From NCBI RefSeq assembly GCF_030867145.1, contig NC_134443.1, forward strand, positions 1,984,001 through 2,048,000: DNA of 64,000 bases. Reading direction: 5' to 3'. The first letter of the stretch is position 1. The number at the start of each line of letters is the position of its first letter. The translations under genes were made by a program, and so were the position numbers. The notes under the pieces are model-generated. The model ran no database searches and was not told where the DNA came from. It saw only the letters and a program-made list of their open reading frames with translations. This document shows, piece by piece, positions 1 through 30,100 of this stretch. The stretch comes from Opisthocomus hoazin (taxonomy: Eukaryota; Chordata; Aves; Opisthocomiformes; Opisthocomidae).

Positions 1-2843
1 GTGCTAGCAGGGGCTTCCCTTGATTTCGTGTTTAGTCACCGAGTTCAGGGCCGTTCTGCCAGGAAGAAACTTGGCCCGTTACAGCTGTGGGTGGAGGATG
101 AGCCACATGAATTCAGCTCAGCCTGTTTTCCAGGCCGGATTGCTTCATGGTGTGCAGCTGATGGGGTTTGTTGAGACCAGCGATTTGGAGCAGGGCAGTT
201 ACGCTGAGCCTCGAGAGGTAAATGGAACGTTGGTGCGTTGAACAAATGGTGCTGTGAATCACGGAAAAACGCGGAGAGGTGCAGGAGGCGGGCAGTGAAT
301 TCCCTCGCTGGGATTTTTAGGGAGCGCTAGGAGCGGAGACGTGTCCTTGGCGGGCTCCGAACAGCCCCGTTGCTGGGGTGTCACCGAAGAAGGCGGCTGT
401 GTAAGTGTCGGGGGGAGGGGGTGAAGAGGAAAATAATAATAATGAAAAAAACAAAAAGCGCAATGCACTGATTTAAAAACCCCAGCAACGCAGGGATTTC
501 AAAGCCGTGCCTGCGGTGCGGAGGTAACCCTGCAGGCCCGTGGGTGGATTTATCTTGCGCAGTTCCTTAATCCAAGTTTAACCCACTCAGCAGTCGCGGG
601 CTCTGGCCGGCGTCTCCTCGCCGGTGCAGAGCCGGCGCGTGGCCCCCTCCGGCCCGGTGACGGTGGCAGAAGGGTCGGGGAGCTGGGGCTGGCAGCGGGA
701 GCGGCTCCGCTCGCGGTGACTGCGCCGTGCAACGCGGAGTCGTCGGGATTCCTTGCGTGAGTAGGTCAGCTCGGATCCAGGCTCTCCTGCGGACGTGGAG
801 GAGGTTTAACGGCCCGAACTGCAGCGCGCGCCGTCACGCTGCACCAGGCTTCTCCTGCGTGCCCTGTGGTTATGGGGAGGGAGGTTTAACGGGACCCCAC
901 GCACTTTCTCCCTCTCCAGCCTGGCAAGGAGGATGTCAGAAGTATTTCCCTGCGTCGGATGAATCAGTCGGGGCCGGGAAAGCCGTCTGCGGGCGACCGA
1001 GCCGCCTGGGATCGCAGATATTTCAGCACCTGGCGCGTGGAGCCGTGTATGGGACTCAGGCAGATGCCACCGCTCGGTTGTTTTGTTTTTCATCAGTTTG
1101 TCGTCTCAGTTGTCTTGATGTGAGCGTTCAAAGGACCCCAGAAGTGCTGGCACGAGCAAAGCTCTGGGCGACTCTGCCCTGGAGCCGGCTCCGCTCCGTG
1201 CCTTTGCGTTACGCCAAAGGATCTCCTTTTTGCCAGCATGGTGTTAATTTAAAAATCAGATCATGTGGGCTTTTGTGGGGCAAGGCTGGGCTCACTAAGA
1301 AGGAAAAACAACTTCCTTCAGCTCGCGGGGTCTTTAGGATCTAATGACCACAAATATTTGAAGCATGCGGGATTTGTACCGAAGGGAATGGCAGGCACAG
1401 GCGGAAACGTTGTGTGCTGCTGCCGTGCGGACGGGGTGAAAGATGCTGTTCAGAGCGGTTCAGACTGCTGAACTTTGGGCAGGCTTTTTTCACCTCCTAG
1501 TTAGAGCTGAAGTGCTTGGAAAACAAGAGGAGGGAAGCGGTGCTCGCGTCTGGGCACACCGACATCGTTTCACTGGCGTGTAGTACTTAGAAAGCAATGC
1601 CGTGGGTTTCCGTGCCCTTCTCTGCCGCGTCGGGAGCTGTAATGCCTTGTAAAAAGAAACAGAGAAAACAGCGTGGTTAAATCAAGGGGGAAATATCTCC
1701 TTGCAAGAACCCACCAGCGCAGCCTCTGCGGGCAGGCCGGGCTGGGGGTCGCTGGGGAACAGAGAGGCAGAAGATGGTTCAGTGACCTGCTTTCCCAAAG
1801 ACAGTCATTTTTTCCACTGTGCTGGACGCGAAAAGCAGGAGGGAAGTGGCGATCTGCTGGCAGTGCTTAACGTTCGCAGCAGGCATTGTGCCCTGCTGCT
1901 GGTCACGAGCTGCCGGGTTGTAGCGTGTGAGCAATAAAGGGAAGCAGTCAGAGCCGCGTAAGGGTGCGAGACTGAATAGAGTGCTCTCTTGTATTTTTAG
2001 AGGGCGATTTCACTTGGCACTGGCCGCCTTTATTCTTGCTGGTTATCCACAGAGATGCACCGCTGCTGTTTTTACCAAGATGGGAAACCGGGAAGTCTGT
2101 GCAATCCCTCATTTATCTTATTTTGAAAGGCAATTAAGTGGTTATCATTGCTGAGGATACGTAATCGGGGCAGTAATGTCTGGACTTTGAAAACAGGGAC
2201 CTTGAGGCAGCAAACTTGGTTCTTGGTCTGGCTCCCTGCTCGCCTGTCGCCTGGCTCTGGCGGGGATTTCGCCATCGCTGGCTGCGTACCGCTGTCGCCC
2301 GCCGTCCCGAAGCAAGGCTAAATGAGCAAAAGCTGGGCACGGGGGGTAAACGTCATTTTCCCTAGCAGGAAGCAGAGCCGCTGGGTCCACGCAGCCTGTG
2401 GCCCTCGAATCCCAAGCGCTGCAGAACGCCTTTGGGGTGGAGAGCAGAAAGCAACCTGGTTATTCCCCCTCCTCCCCTTTCTCATTTTGGCTTGCTCAAT
2501 TTTTTTATCGTCATGGTAACAGGGAAATTTTGTGTAATGGCTGATAGATGCTTGCAGCTCTCTTTCAAGTCTGAGGGGAAGGGGCACCGAGAAGCTCTTT
2601 AAAACCCACCATGACCCGCTCAGCGTTGCGCTGGCCCGGCTTGCGCTGCGTGCGATGGCGTGGGGCACCTTCCCTCTCGAGGCAAAGGCGTTTTGAAAAG
2701 GTTCGCACCAAACCTCCTCGGGGCTCTCGCTCTCCCTTGAGGCGTCTCCCGGCGCGGATTCCTCTTTTCCCACCTTCAGGCTGGAAGCAGGTCTCCTCGG
2801 CAGGTTGTGTCCCTGACTCTTTTTTTGTCTTTTTTCTTCCCAG
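1..2843 (+). other. PI4KB: 5' flank or first intron of PI4KB; no coding exon seen
   Basis: No recognisable protein-coding exon, transposon or RNA gene was found here. Around 560-756 a CpG-dense stretch ends in a good donor (GTGAGT at 757-762) and could be an untranslated first exon of PI4KB, but nothing in the sequence proves it. The segment closes with a pyrimidine-rich tract and CAG at 2841-2843, the acceptor of the first coding exon. RFX5, the expected upstream neighbour by synteny, is not visible. Confidence 0.5.
560..756 (+). other. Possible untranslated first exon / CpG-rich promoter of PI4KB
   Basis: The block is rich in CpG and is followed by the strong donor GTGAGTAG at 757. It lies in the correct orientation upstream of the PI4KB coding start, and PI4KB genes normally have a noncoding first exon. 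This is only positional and compositional evidence. Confidence 0.2.
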
Positions 2844-2871
2844 CTCTGAAGCGCGCAGACCCGGCGCTGCT

Positions 2872-20712
<17,841 letters not shown>

Positions 20713-21800
20713 CGGCCGCCGGCCTCCCTCGCCCACAGCGGCTCCGCGCCGGCCCCGGCCCGAGCTTCGCCCCGGGACGAGGTCTCGGGCCTCGACGGTA
20801 AAGCGGAGGCCGAGCCTCGGTGTCTTCCCAGGGCTGCTTTTTGCCAGGACTCCTCCAGAAACCGCCCCAAGGCCCAACCAAGCGGTCGGAGCAGGAAAAA
20901 TCCCCCCCGTGAAACCCAGGCAGAGCAGAGCGTGCGGTAACGGCGCTGTCGCGCGCGCGGGGTCCGGCAGTGGCCGGCGAAAGCCAGTGCAGGGCCTTGG
21001 GGGGGGGGGGGGGGGGGGGGGGGCAGCGCTGGCCCCCTCCCCGTCAGTGTTACGCCTGCTGGGGCCCGCGCCCGCGCCCTCGCCCACCACCTCGTGAGAT
21101 GTTTGGGGGCTGGGCCTGGCCCCCACCTCGCGCGGCCGCTGCCCCTGAGCCTTCGGCCGCGTCAGGGCAGCGAGGGGACCCCAATGGCCCCGGCCCCGCA
21201 TGTCCCCAGCCCCCCCCCCCCCCCGCAGCCCCCTCCCTGCTGCCACCGGTCACTGAACGCTGAACCCCCACCCCGCAGCACCCAGGGCCGGGTCGGGGCT
21301 CCCCGGGGCTCAGTGCCCCCCCCCCGGGGCTCGGTGCCCCCCCCCAGGGCTCAGTGCTGCCTCGTGCTCCTGCCAAGCCTGGTTGTGGGTTTTGGGTAGT
21401 TGTTTTCTTTTTTTCCTTTCTTTTTTGACTCTGTTCCAGGCCTTTGGGACTGTGAAGCCCCCCCTCCCCCCAGTAATTTCTGGCTGCTTTTCCCCTCCCT
21501 GAGTGGCTGCGCAGGGCTGGGGGGGGGGGAGGGGAAGGGGCCGGGAGCTGGCCCAGGGTGCCCAAGTTTTAACCCCAGTGGGTGCCTGGGCTTCAGGGGG
21601 GCCCTGCACCACACCCCCCCCCCCCCCCCCCTTCCTCTGCTGTAAGAGCAGCGACAGCCCCTGTGCCCCCCCCCCCCAGCCCGTCCTGCTGGTCAGATGG
21701 TTCCCCCAGCCCACCCCCCACCCCCCCCCCCGCTCTTTGTTTAGCACTAATTATTTGTCATGTTGATTATTTAGCATTAAAAGCAAAAATTCTATTTTGA
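20713..21800 (+). other. PI4KB: PI4KB 3' UTR
   Basis: The segment follows the stop codon and ends in an AT-rich conserved-looking stretch with ATTAAA at 21776-21781. It contains long G and C homopolymers, including 25 G at 20999-21023 and 18 C at 21614-21631. Confidence 0.7.
21776..21781 (+). terminator. PI4KB: PI4KB poly(A) signal ATTAAA (probable main site)
   Basis: The common variant hexamer sits in the only AT-rich block downstream of the PI4KB stop, about 1.06 kb after it. A further canonical AATAAA on the same strand lies at 22117-22122. Confidence 0.55.
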
Positions 21801-22093
21801 AACGCTGGCTGCCAGTGGCCAGGAGCCGGGGGGGGGGGGCTCAGACCAGGGACTGAGGGGGGGGGGGGGGCCATGCCCCAGCCCCCCCCCCCCCCCCCCC
21901 CCCAAACCTGGGAGGGGGGGGCTCAGAGCAGCCCTCAGGCCCCTCTGGGGCAGCAGGGATGGGGAGGGGGCACTCAGCCCCTGCTCCCCCCCTTTTGGGG
22001 CAGGACCAAGACCCCCCTGTGAGGGGTGGGGGGCGCAGGCCCCCCCGGGCCGGGGAAGCACGACAGGGCACAGCAGGGTGAAACCACTCGAAG

Positions 22094-22099
22094 TTTAAT
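22094..22099 (-). terminator. ZNF687: Distal poly(A) signal ATTAAA of ZNF687
   Basis: The minus strand reads CGATTAAACTTCGAGTGG here. It would give a 3' UTR of about 1.6 kb. Confidence 0.35.
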
Positions 22100-22116
22100 C
22101 GCGTTATTACTACAAG

Positions 22117-22122
22117 AATAAA
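22117..22122 (+). terminator. Distal AATAAA on the PI4KB strand
   Basis: A canonical hexamer lies 18 bp from a minus-strand ATTAAA. If used, PI4KB transcripts would overlap the ZNF687 3' end. Confidence 0.3.
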
Positions 22123-22394
22123 GGATTCCTGAGAGCCGCTCGCAGTGCCCGGCCTTTCGCCCCGCGCCCCCCCGCGCCCCCCCGCAGCGCTCGCTCTGAA
22201 GGCACCGACGTGCTCGAACACCACGGTCACAAAGTGCCGGGGGGGGGGTGGTTTCCTGCCTCTAAAACTCGTAGAAACTTTGGGTTCTTCTCTCTATTAA
22301 ACATCATTTACACGGTCCCTGCCCCACGCAGGGGGCGGGAGGGGAAGGGGGGGCGCGGGGGGGGGCTCCGTGCTGGGGGCTGGGGGAACCACTG

Positions 22395-23676
22395 CTTGCT
22401 CTCATATTTTTGTCGTTTTATTTTAAAAGCTCCCCCCCCCCCCCCCCCCCCCCCGCCGGCAAGTGCCCCTCCGCTGACTCCACCGCAGCAAGGGCCGGGG
22501 CTGCCCCGGCCGGGAGAAGGGGGGGGGGGGGGGGGGGACACCCAACCCCCCCGGCCCTGCAGCCGAAGGGAAAAACCCCCAAAACCCAAACCCGAACGCA
22601 CGCCAGGAGCTGGGGTTTCGTCACTTTTAGTGTATGATACAACTTTACAGGGCTGGGAGCGGTCATGGACATGGGGGGGGGGGGGGCCCTGACCCCCCCC
22701 AAGCACAGGCGCTGCACCCGCGGGACTCGCAGGCAGTCTCTGCGCCCGCTGCGCTTCTGCGCCGTCCCCGAAGGTGCTGGGGGTCCGCGGTGAGAGCAAG
22801 ACCCCCGCTGGGCCGGGGCCGAGCGCTGCCCCACACGGGGACGGGGGGCACCGGGGCCAAGGGGCGCTCAGTCTGGCCCTGGGGGGCACCGAGGAAGAGG
22901 AGCAGCCGGGAGAGCCGAGCCCCCAGCACCCCGGGAGAAGCCCCCACAACTCACCGGCAGCGTCCCAGGCGGCGGCAGCATCCCCTCCTGGCGGCCACCG
23001 CACGGATCCTGGCCGGGGCGATGCCTCCTCGCCGCAGCTTTCAGGGGTCGGGGGGGGCAGCTCACGCTGACCTCACCCAGAGGCCTTTTTTGGGCTTCTG
23101 CTTTTCATCTGCCAAGCGAAGATCTCCTCCTCCTCCTCGTCCTCGGCGGGGCAGGCTGCCGGTGCGAGAGACGAAGGCCAGCGCTGCCTCGAGCCAGCGC
23201 AGGCGATGGTGAGGGGCCGGGGGCCGTGGGTGGAGGACGGAGGGGCCGGGGCGGCTGCGACGATGGCGACGTCGGCTTCTCCCTGCGGCTCCCGGCCGAA
23301 CCCAAAGCAGCCAGCGCTCCGCAGGGACGGAGCGAAAAACAGAGGGGGGTGTTGCTGCGAGAAGCTGCCCCGGCCTGGGCCCCGGAGCTGTGGGGCAGGG
23401 GGTCCCCGGGGCACGACAGCCACTGCCCCCCGCAGCTGCCGGGGGTCCCCAGCGCGGGGCCGGGCTCTGCCCTCCATCACCGGCCCCGGGCAGCCGGAGC
23501 CTGAGACCCCGGCCCGGGGGGCAGCGAGCAGGCGCGCGGGGCCAGGCTGCGCCGGGCTCTCGTCTCTTCGCAGCTCGAAACACTGCCCAGAAGGAGGGAG
23601 GGAGGTGGGGGGGGCCCAGGCGCGCCCCGGCAGCCCCCCGCGCTATGTACAGGGCTCGCCCCGCTGCGCCGGGGCC
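22395..23676 (-). other. ZNF687: ZNF687 3' UTR
   Basis: The segment lies between the stop codon and the first canonical AATAAA on the minus strand. It is GC-rich with poly-C/G tracts. Open frames on either strand show no recognisable protein. Confidence 0.6.
22417..22422 (-). terminator. ZNF687: Proximal poly(A) signal AATAAA of ZNF687
   Basis: The minus strand reads AAAATAAAACGAC, a canonical hexamer about 1.26 kb after the ZNF687 stop. Confidence 0.5.
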
Positions 23677-24150
23677 CTAGTTCTCGGGGCTGGCGTTCTG
23701 CCGGGCGCGGATGAAGGCCATGCCGTGCGTGCGGAAGTGCGTCTTCAGGTTGAGCTGGCTGTCGAAGCAGCGGCCGCACACCTTGCAGGACAGCTTGCCG
23801 TCGGCGGCGTGCGGGGCCCCCCCCTCCAGCGGGCTGCGGGGCCCCGGCTCCTCCACCTCGCCCGCGCCCTTCTTCTTCTTGTGGGTGATGAAGCGGTGGC
23901 GGTTGAGCGAGACCTGGGAGGTGAAGCAGAGCCCGCACTCGCGGCACTGGTGGGAGCTCTCGTCAGTCCGGTGCTGGGGGATGTGCTCCTGGAAGTCGGC
24001 CGAGCTGCTGGCCAGGTACCCGCACTTCCGGCAGCGGAAGGGAGCCTTGCGGTCGCCCTTGGGGTTTTTGGAGGGGGGGGTGGTGCTGTCGGGCTCCTCG
24101 CTGCACGAGTCGCCCTCGTCCGAGGACAACTTCCGCTTCCGACCGGACAC
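23677..24150 (-). CDS. ZNF687: ZNF687 last coding exon, residues 1105-1261
   Basis: The exon begins [20 protein letters not shown], encodes three C2H2 fingers ([17 protein letters not shown] and SCKVCGRC) and ends in [10 protein letters not shown] with TAG at 23679-23677. Confidence 0.96.
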   Translation of the reverse strand: MSGRKRKLSSDEGDSCSEEPDSTTPPSKNPKGDRKAPFRCRKCGYLASSSADFQEHIPQHRTDESSHQCRECGLCFTSQVSLNRHRFITHKKKKGAGEVEEPGPRSPLEGGAPHAADGKLSCKVCGRCFDSQLNLKTHFRTHGMAFIRARQNASPEN

Positions 24151-27100
24151 CTGCGGGAGCGGGGCGGGGGAGCTGCAAGGGGCGCGCGGCGGCTCCCGGC
24201 AGCACCCAGCCTGCTCGGGACTTCCCAGCGCGTCCCACGGGCCCCAGCGCTGCGGCCCCGCCTGCTACCCCGGCCCAGGGGCTCCCGCAAGCAGCCTCTG
24301 AGGCGGCTGCACCCTCGCAGCCCGGCTCTACGCAGCCCTTCCCCCGCCCGCGGCGCGAGGCCGAGCCAGCCCCCTCGGTCCCTGCCGCGCTGGGAGAGGG
24401 GGGGGCGAAGCTCACACGCCCAACTGGGCCCCACGGACGGAGGGAGCTGCCACCCCCCGGGAGGCAAGAGCCAACGGGACCAGGGCTCAGGGCGCTGCCT
24501 TCGGCCCTGCCCAAAACCTCGGCAGGGCCCCAGCCCTTTGGGGACACCTCGAGAGACCGCAGAGACCTCGTACCTGCGTGGCGCCGGTCCCGATCCGGGC
24601 GATGACGACCTCCTGGCTCTTTGTCTGGTCGGTCACCTTGATCCCGTGCCGCACCTGGATGTGTTTCTCCAGGATGAGGCGGCTGCTGAAGGTCCGCTTG
24701 CCCTCTGTGCAGTACCTGCGGGGCCAGAGCAGGGAGGCCATGAGGCGACGCCGCGCAGCCGGGAGCCGAGCCCCAGGCCTGCTCCCGCCCTCGCTCCCCG
24801 GGGAAAGCCGGCTCTGGCATCGCGACCCCCGGCTCTAACCACAAACAGGCTCATCCACGTAGCTCAAGGGGGTACAGAACCCCGGGGTCCTTCCCAGTAA
24901 CGCCCCTCCCTCCTCCCCAGACACTTGTCCAGTCCCCACCACGCTCCGACCATCTGTAGCTTTGTGCTCCCCCCAACAGCTGGACCGGAGGGAACCGGAG
25001 TCAGCCCCACGGGACCGGACCCCGAGGAAGGACCCGAGGAAGGTGCTGTGGTACCGGCAGGGATAGACGCGCTTGATGCCTTCGTGGTTCACTCGCACGT
25101 GTCTGCGGAGGCTGGGCGCGGAGCAGAACGAGCGCTCGCACAGGTGGCACGGGAACTTCTTCACCGACTGCAAGAAACAAGGAGGCAGGGGGGTCGCACG
25201 CTCAGCGCTGCCTCCAGACCCCTCTCCTCGCCCACGGGTGTCTGCCCCGCTGCTCCATGCCATAAACCCTCCCCGCCCTCAGCATTCCCCAGGGCTCGGC
25301 AGAGCCGGAGCCCCAAGCCTTCTCCTCACCTTGCCGTGGTCCTTCTTCATGTGGGAGACATATTCGTCACGCTCCGGGAACCAGGAGTGGCAGACGCCGC
25401 ACGTCCACCCGCTGCCCTTCGACTTGTTGACCGTCTTGCGCTGGAAGCGGCTGCGCTTGGTCTTGCGCAGCTCCGGGGAGCTGGGGGGCTCATCCTCCTC
25501 CGTGGAGGACGACGACTCCTCCGAGATCTTGGACACAGGGGTTTCCACAGGCTCCTGCTTCGGCGTCAGCAGGACGGCCGTCTTCTTTGCCAGGTCCTCC
25601 TTGGGCTTCTGGGGCTGATGAGTGTTCTGGAAGGCACCGACGAGTGTCGGCAGCTCCCTGGGGCCGGGGTTTGCCCCCAGCACTGCAGCGGGCCGCAAGG
25701 AGAGGCCCCAGCCTGCCCAGACAGCCCCACCTCCCCAGGCTCTGGGACAGGGTCTCGGGGACAAGGGGACCAGGTCTCAGGGCCCTACTGTGCCCGTGAT
25801 GAACCGACAGCCCTAAGCCAGGCTCGGACGCCCCTGGCGAGGGATCGGTCTCAACTATTCATATCAACGGGCTGTGCCAGGAGCGCCGAGCGCGGCCACG
25901 GCTTTACCTTGAGGTGCTCCAGCATGGTGCGCTTCTGGGCGAAGAGCAGCGGGCAGTCCGGGCACTTGAAGACGCTGACCCGCTGGTTGAGCAGATGCTG
26001 GTCGAAGTGGGAGGAGAGCAGGGGCTTGTGGGTGAAGACCGTGTCGCACATCGCACACTTGTAGATCATTCTGGCGGAGGAAAAACCACCCCTGTCAGCA
26101 CAGCCCGCGTGTGGGTCAAGAGGGACGTGGACGAATCTCTTGGCAGGAGGGTGGAGCAGCCCTGGGCGCAGCGCGACCCACGCCGAGGGACGGGAAAGTA
26201 AAAACGAGACGGATGCAGTCCCCCACGAGGGTGCGGAGCACTCCCCCGCGGTCGCCCCCACCGAGGGTGCTCCCGGTTCTCCCGGCGAGAGCTGCTGGGA
26301 CGGCAGCTCAGGGGAACGCTTACTTGGACTGCTGGTTGCTGAAGCCGGGGTGCTGCGTGTAGACGTGCGCGTGGGCGCTGGGGGCCGACTTGAACGCCAT
26401 GGGGCAGATGGGGCACTTGTGGAACACCTCGCAGTGGGAGGTCTGGATGTGGGACTTGATGGAGTTGACCCCGCCGAAGACCACAGCGCAGCTGGGGCAC
26501 CTGGAGAGGGAGCAGAGCGGGAGGCCGGGGCGGGGGGACGCGGTGCGGGGAGCTCAGCCGTGCCGCCGACACCGCTGCACGCCCAGTGCCAACAGCAGAG
26601 AGAAACCGGAGCGCGAGGGCCCACGGCTGCTCCCTGCGCGCCCACGGGGCCTGGGACAAGCCCCTGCCCCAGCAGGCACCAGGATCCAAACCAGTTCTGG
26701 GCTCTGGGAGAACTCCAGTTTGGAGCACCCAGTCCCGCCCATCACTGGTGGATCCGGGGCCCTGGCAGCTCGTCAGACGGAGCAGGGAGAGACGGCGGGG
26801 GTCTGACGCTGCCAGCCACCACGGGGGTCGGAACGGCGGCCGGGAGGAGCGAATCCCCCTGGGATTCAAGGGCTGGGAGCCAGAGCAGGGCCGAGGTGCG
26901 GTGTTCACCCCAGCCCCGCACCCAGCACCCGTGGGGAGCGGGAGCATGGATTCCTGCCCCATCTGCAGCAGGGCAACGCGCCGCAGCCCCGGGACTCCCC
27001 CCGGCGCTGGGCATCCCCCCGGCGCCTCTGCCCCGAGCCCGGTGCCCTACCTGTAGCCCACCCGGCGGGAGAAGTGCAGGCAGGCCTCCTTCAGGTGCGT

Positions 27101-30100
27101 CTCGAAGTTCGCCAGGAGGAAATTCCCCCCGCACTCGGGGCAGACGTGGGGGGGGCGGTTTTTGTGCATCCGCTGGTGGGCGTTGAAGCTGCAGCGGTTG
27201 GACATGATCATGGGACACGTCGTACAGACCTGGGGGGACGAGAGCATCGAGAGGTTCAGCCTGGCGCGTCCCCACCTGCACCAAAGGGCTTCCCAGCCCC
27301 CCAGAGACGGGCAGGCCAACGGCCCGCAACTCCCGCAGCAGCCCCAGCCGCGCCGCACCAGGGGAGCAGAAGTGCCGGGACCCTGCAGGGCACGTCTCAG
27401 GAGATCACCGGCTCGCGCCAGCTTGCCGGGTGACCGCTGAGGGCGTTTCACACGCAGACAAGACGCCTTTTCCAGGCTTTCCACCACAGATGGGTCCCAG
27501 ACCCAGCGCGTGCCCCGGGTTAGCCGGGGCCCAGCCGCTCAGCAAGGGAGTTTCACCGGAGGGAGCGGGGCCGTATTCAAACCAGCTGCCAAAACCCCTC
27601 TGGAACCATTTCCAGCTCCACGCCGCGATACGGACATGGGGATGTCGAGGGGAGAGGCTGACGAGGACGCGAGGGAACGGGACGGGGCTTCCAACAGCAG
27701 CTGCCCCGACGGAGGCGATGACCAGAGCGCAGGCGGGGCGAGGAAGGCACGGGGCAGCGCCAGCCAGACGCCACGCGCAGCGGGCTGTCCTGCCGCGGGC
27801 TCCCCTCGCTGCCCGTACCCCGACTGGGCCCACGGCGCTGCCAGGAGAGACCCCAGGGTGATTTTGGCAGCAAGAGGGAGCGAGACATCGGACAGGAAGA
27901 GCAGCTAAAGACAGGCCGGGAGACGGAGCGGGGACGGGGCCATGTCGGGAAGGGAGAGGGGATGAGTGGCAGGTGAGGAAGAGGATTCTGGAGGCTCAGG
28001 GCTTCAGCCATCCCCATCCCTCGCTGTGCCAAGGAAAGCCTCTGGGTCTCTTTGTTTTAAAGGAAAAAACCTGTTTGCAGGCGGTGTTGGTTTGGCGAGG
28101 AGCCCGTCTCCAGGTGCGGGGACAGAGCGGCGCTGGCTGGGCGAGGGCTGCCCACGGGCTCTGCCCTGCCAGCATCGGCAGGCTGAACCGCCGAGCCCAG
28201 GCGCTGCCCGCAGACGGGCTCCGAGCTAGAAACGCCGCGCTGCCGCCCGTGACGGCCAGGACGACTCCCCCAGCTCTCCTGCCCCTCGTCTCCTCCTCCT
28301 GTGTCCTCTCGCTGCTCCGGCCACAGCCGCAGTGGGCGCCCGGCCCTCCCCGCGCCCCAAACCCTCCTCCGACGGCGGGGCCAGGGGAGGGGAGCAGGAA
28401 AGCCTCGCCTGTCCAAAGCTCCTCGGGACGCTCCATGCAAGCACGTGAACCCCGGCGCTGCCGGTGACCTTCAAACCGAAAGCAGCCCCGCTCCACAGCA
28501 GCAGGGCTCCGATATCCGCGCTCGAACAGCGTCCCGGCCACGGCAGCGGCCTCGCCGTACACAGAGCTACCAGGAAACAGCAAATTCCTCCTCTGCACAG
28601 GCAGCCGAGGGGGCTGCGCGTCTCGGGACACTGGGGCAGGTGAAGACGTGGCGCAGGGAGGACAGGGCTCCTCTGCGGACCTGCGTTCGCTCCCTGCCTG
28701 TTAAAGGTCACCCTCGGCAGCGCTGACCCCGCGCGTCTGCGGGACGCTGCCCGCCCGGGCACCCCGGGACCTGTGGGCAGCAGCAGGAAGCACCCAGGAG
28801 CTCACGGCTGGCTCTCCAAGAGGGGAAAAAAAACCCCCAAGAGACCCAACCCCCCCGCCTGGTTTCTCCAGACTCCATTTGCGCTTCAGGCCGGAGAAAG
28901 AGGAAGCAGCGGCCGTGGCTCTAACATGGCTCCGCGGGGACGGCGACGTCCCGCAGCGGGTGCCAGCACGCGGGGCACCGACACTGGGGGACCCGCTGCT
29001 CCCTCCCTGCCGCGCGCCCGACAGCGGGCTCGCTCCCCTCCACCAGCGCCGCGCGGGCGTTCACCGCAGCCCGGCTCCCGCGTTCTCCCTCCTGCCCGAG
29101 GTTCACACGGGGAGGAATCGGGCGCGCGCAGGCGGGCGCTGCCTGGATGGCATCGGGGAGGCCCCCCCCGCCCGAACCTGCCCCGCTCGCCCAGGGACGC
29201 TTTGCTGCGGCTCCAAGCCCAGCTCCCGCCGCCCTGCCCGCTCCGTACCGTGCTGCTGGTGGTCCCCGTGGCCACGGCCTGCTGGAAGTGCGCGGCCAGC
29301 CCGGCCTTGTCCTTGCACTGCTCTTTGCACTCCAGGCAGCGGAAGCAGCTGTAGTTTGTCTGCTCCGAGCTGCTGCTCAGAGGCAGGATGGGGAGGTCCT
29401 GAGCCCCGCTGGCCGCGGCCAAGGCGTCCTGAGCCACGCCAGTCACTTTGCTGGCGGGGAAGGAGGTCACCGAGACCAGGGGGGTGATGTCCGGCTGCCC
29501 GATCATTTGGTCCAAGGCGATGGGCCTCATGACCAAATGGGAGCACTGCATCACCAGGCCTTTGTCCTTGTGCTCCCGGGCGTGCAGCAGCAAGCTGCAC
29601 TTGTTGAAGAAGACCAGGCGCTTGGTGCAGTGGTTGCAGGTCACCTCGATGCGCATGCTTCGCCGGTCGTAGTGGCGAGCCAAGCTCTTCTCCAGGGCGA
29701 AGGAGTCCCCGCACTCCAGGCAGCGGTAACCGAAGGGAGGCAGGGCCAGGCTCGCGTCGGCCGGAGGGTTCAGGTTGGGTTTGTACGTCGGCAGGAGGTT
29801 CTTACTGTTGAGGATCTTGTTAAAGGCTTCCACAAGGCTGGACTGGCTCCTGGAGATGACCGTGCCCGCGATGGTAGGGGAAGGCTTCTGCGGCTGCACC
29901 ATCACAACCGTGGTGCCGTTGACCTTCTGGTTGGCCGTGGTGGTGATGGTGGCGGTCTGCGTCACGGTGCTGACGTTGGTCCTGGTGTCGGCCTTGGGCA
30001 GGGTCTGTGGCACCAGGTTGATGATGTTCTTGGCCACGGCTTTACCCGTCTTTGCTGGCAGCACCACGGATTTCTGCTGCGCCACGCTGGCAGCGATCAG

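Larger units (their letters stand above)
20999..22686. repeat. Cluster of long poly-G and poly-C tracts
   Basis: On the + strand there are G runs at 20999-21023, 21828-21839, 21857-21870, 22519-22537 and 22673-22686. C runs are at 21210-21224, 21614-21631, 21666-21677, 21721-21731, 21882-21903 and 22432-22454. They fill the 3' UTRs of both convergent genes and the gap between them. Confidence 0.85.

Noticed and set aside
727-1344. 205-residue open frame upstream of PI4KB
   Set aside because: No recognisable domain, high-GC composition, and the opposite strand is equally open; no splice-supported link to PI4KB.
20987-22690. Possible CRISPR-like or satellite array in the G/C-run zone
   Set aside because: The runs are plain homopolymers without repeated spacer structure; this is a vertebrate genome.
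23206-24900. 564-residue + strand open frame opposite ZNF687
   Set aside because: It is antisense to verified ZNF687 exons and its Arg/Pro/Gly-rich composition reflects the codons of the opposite strand.
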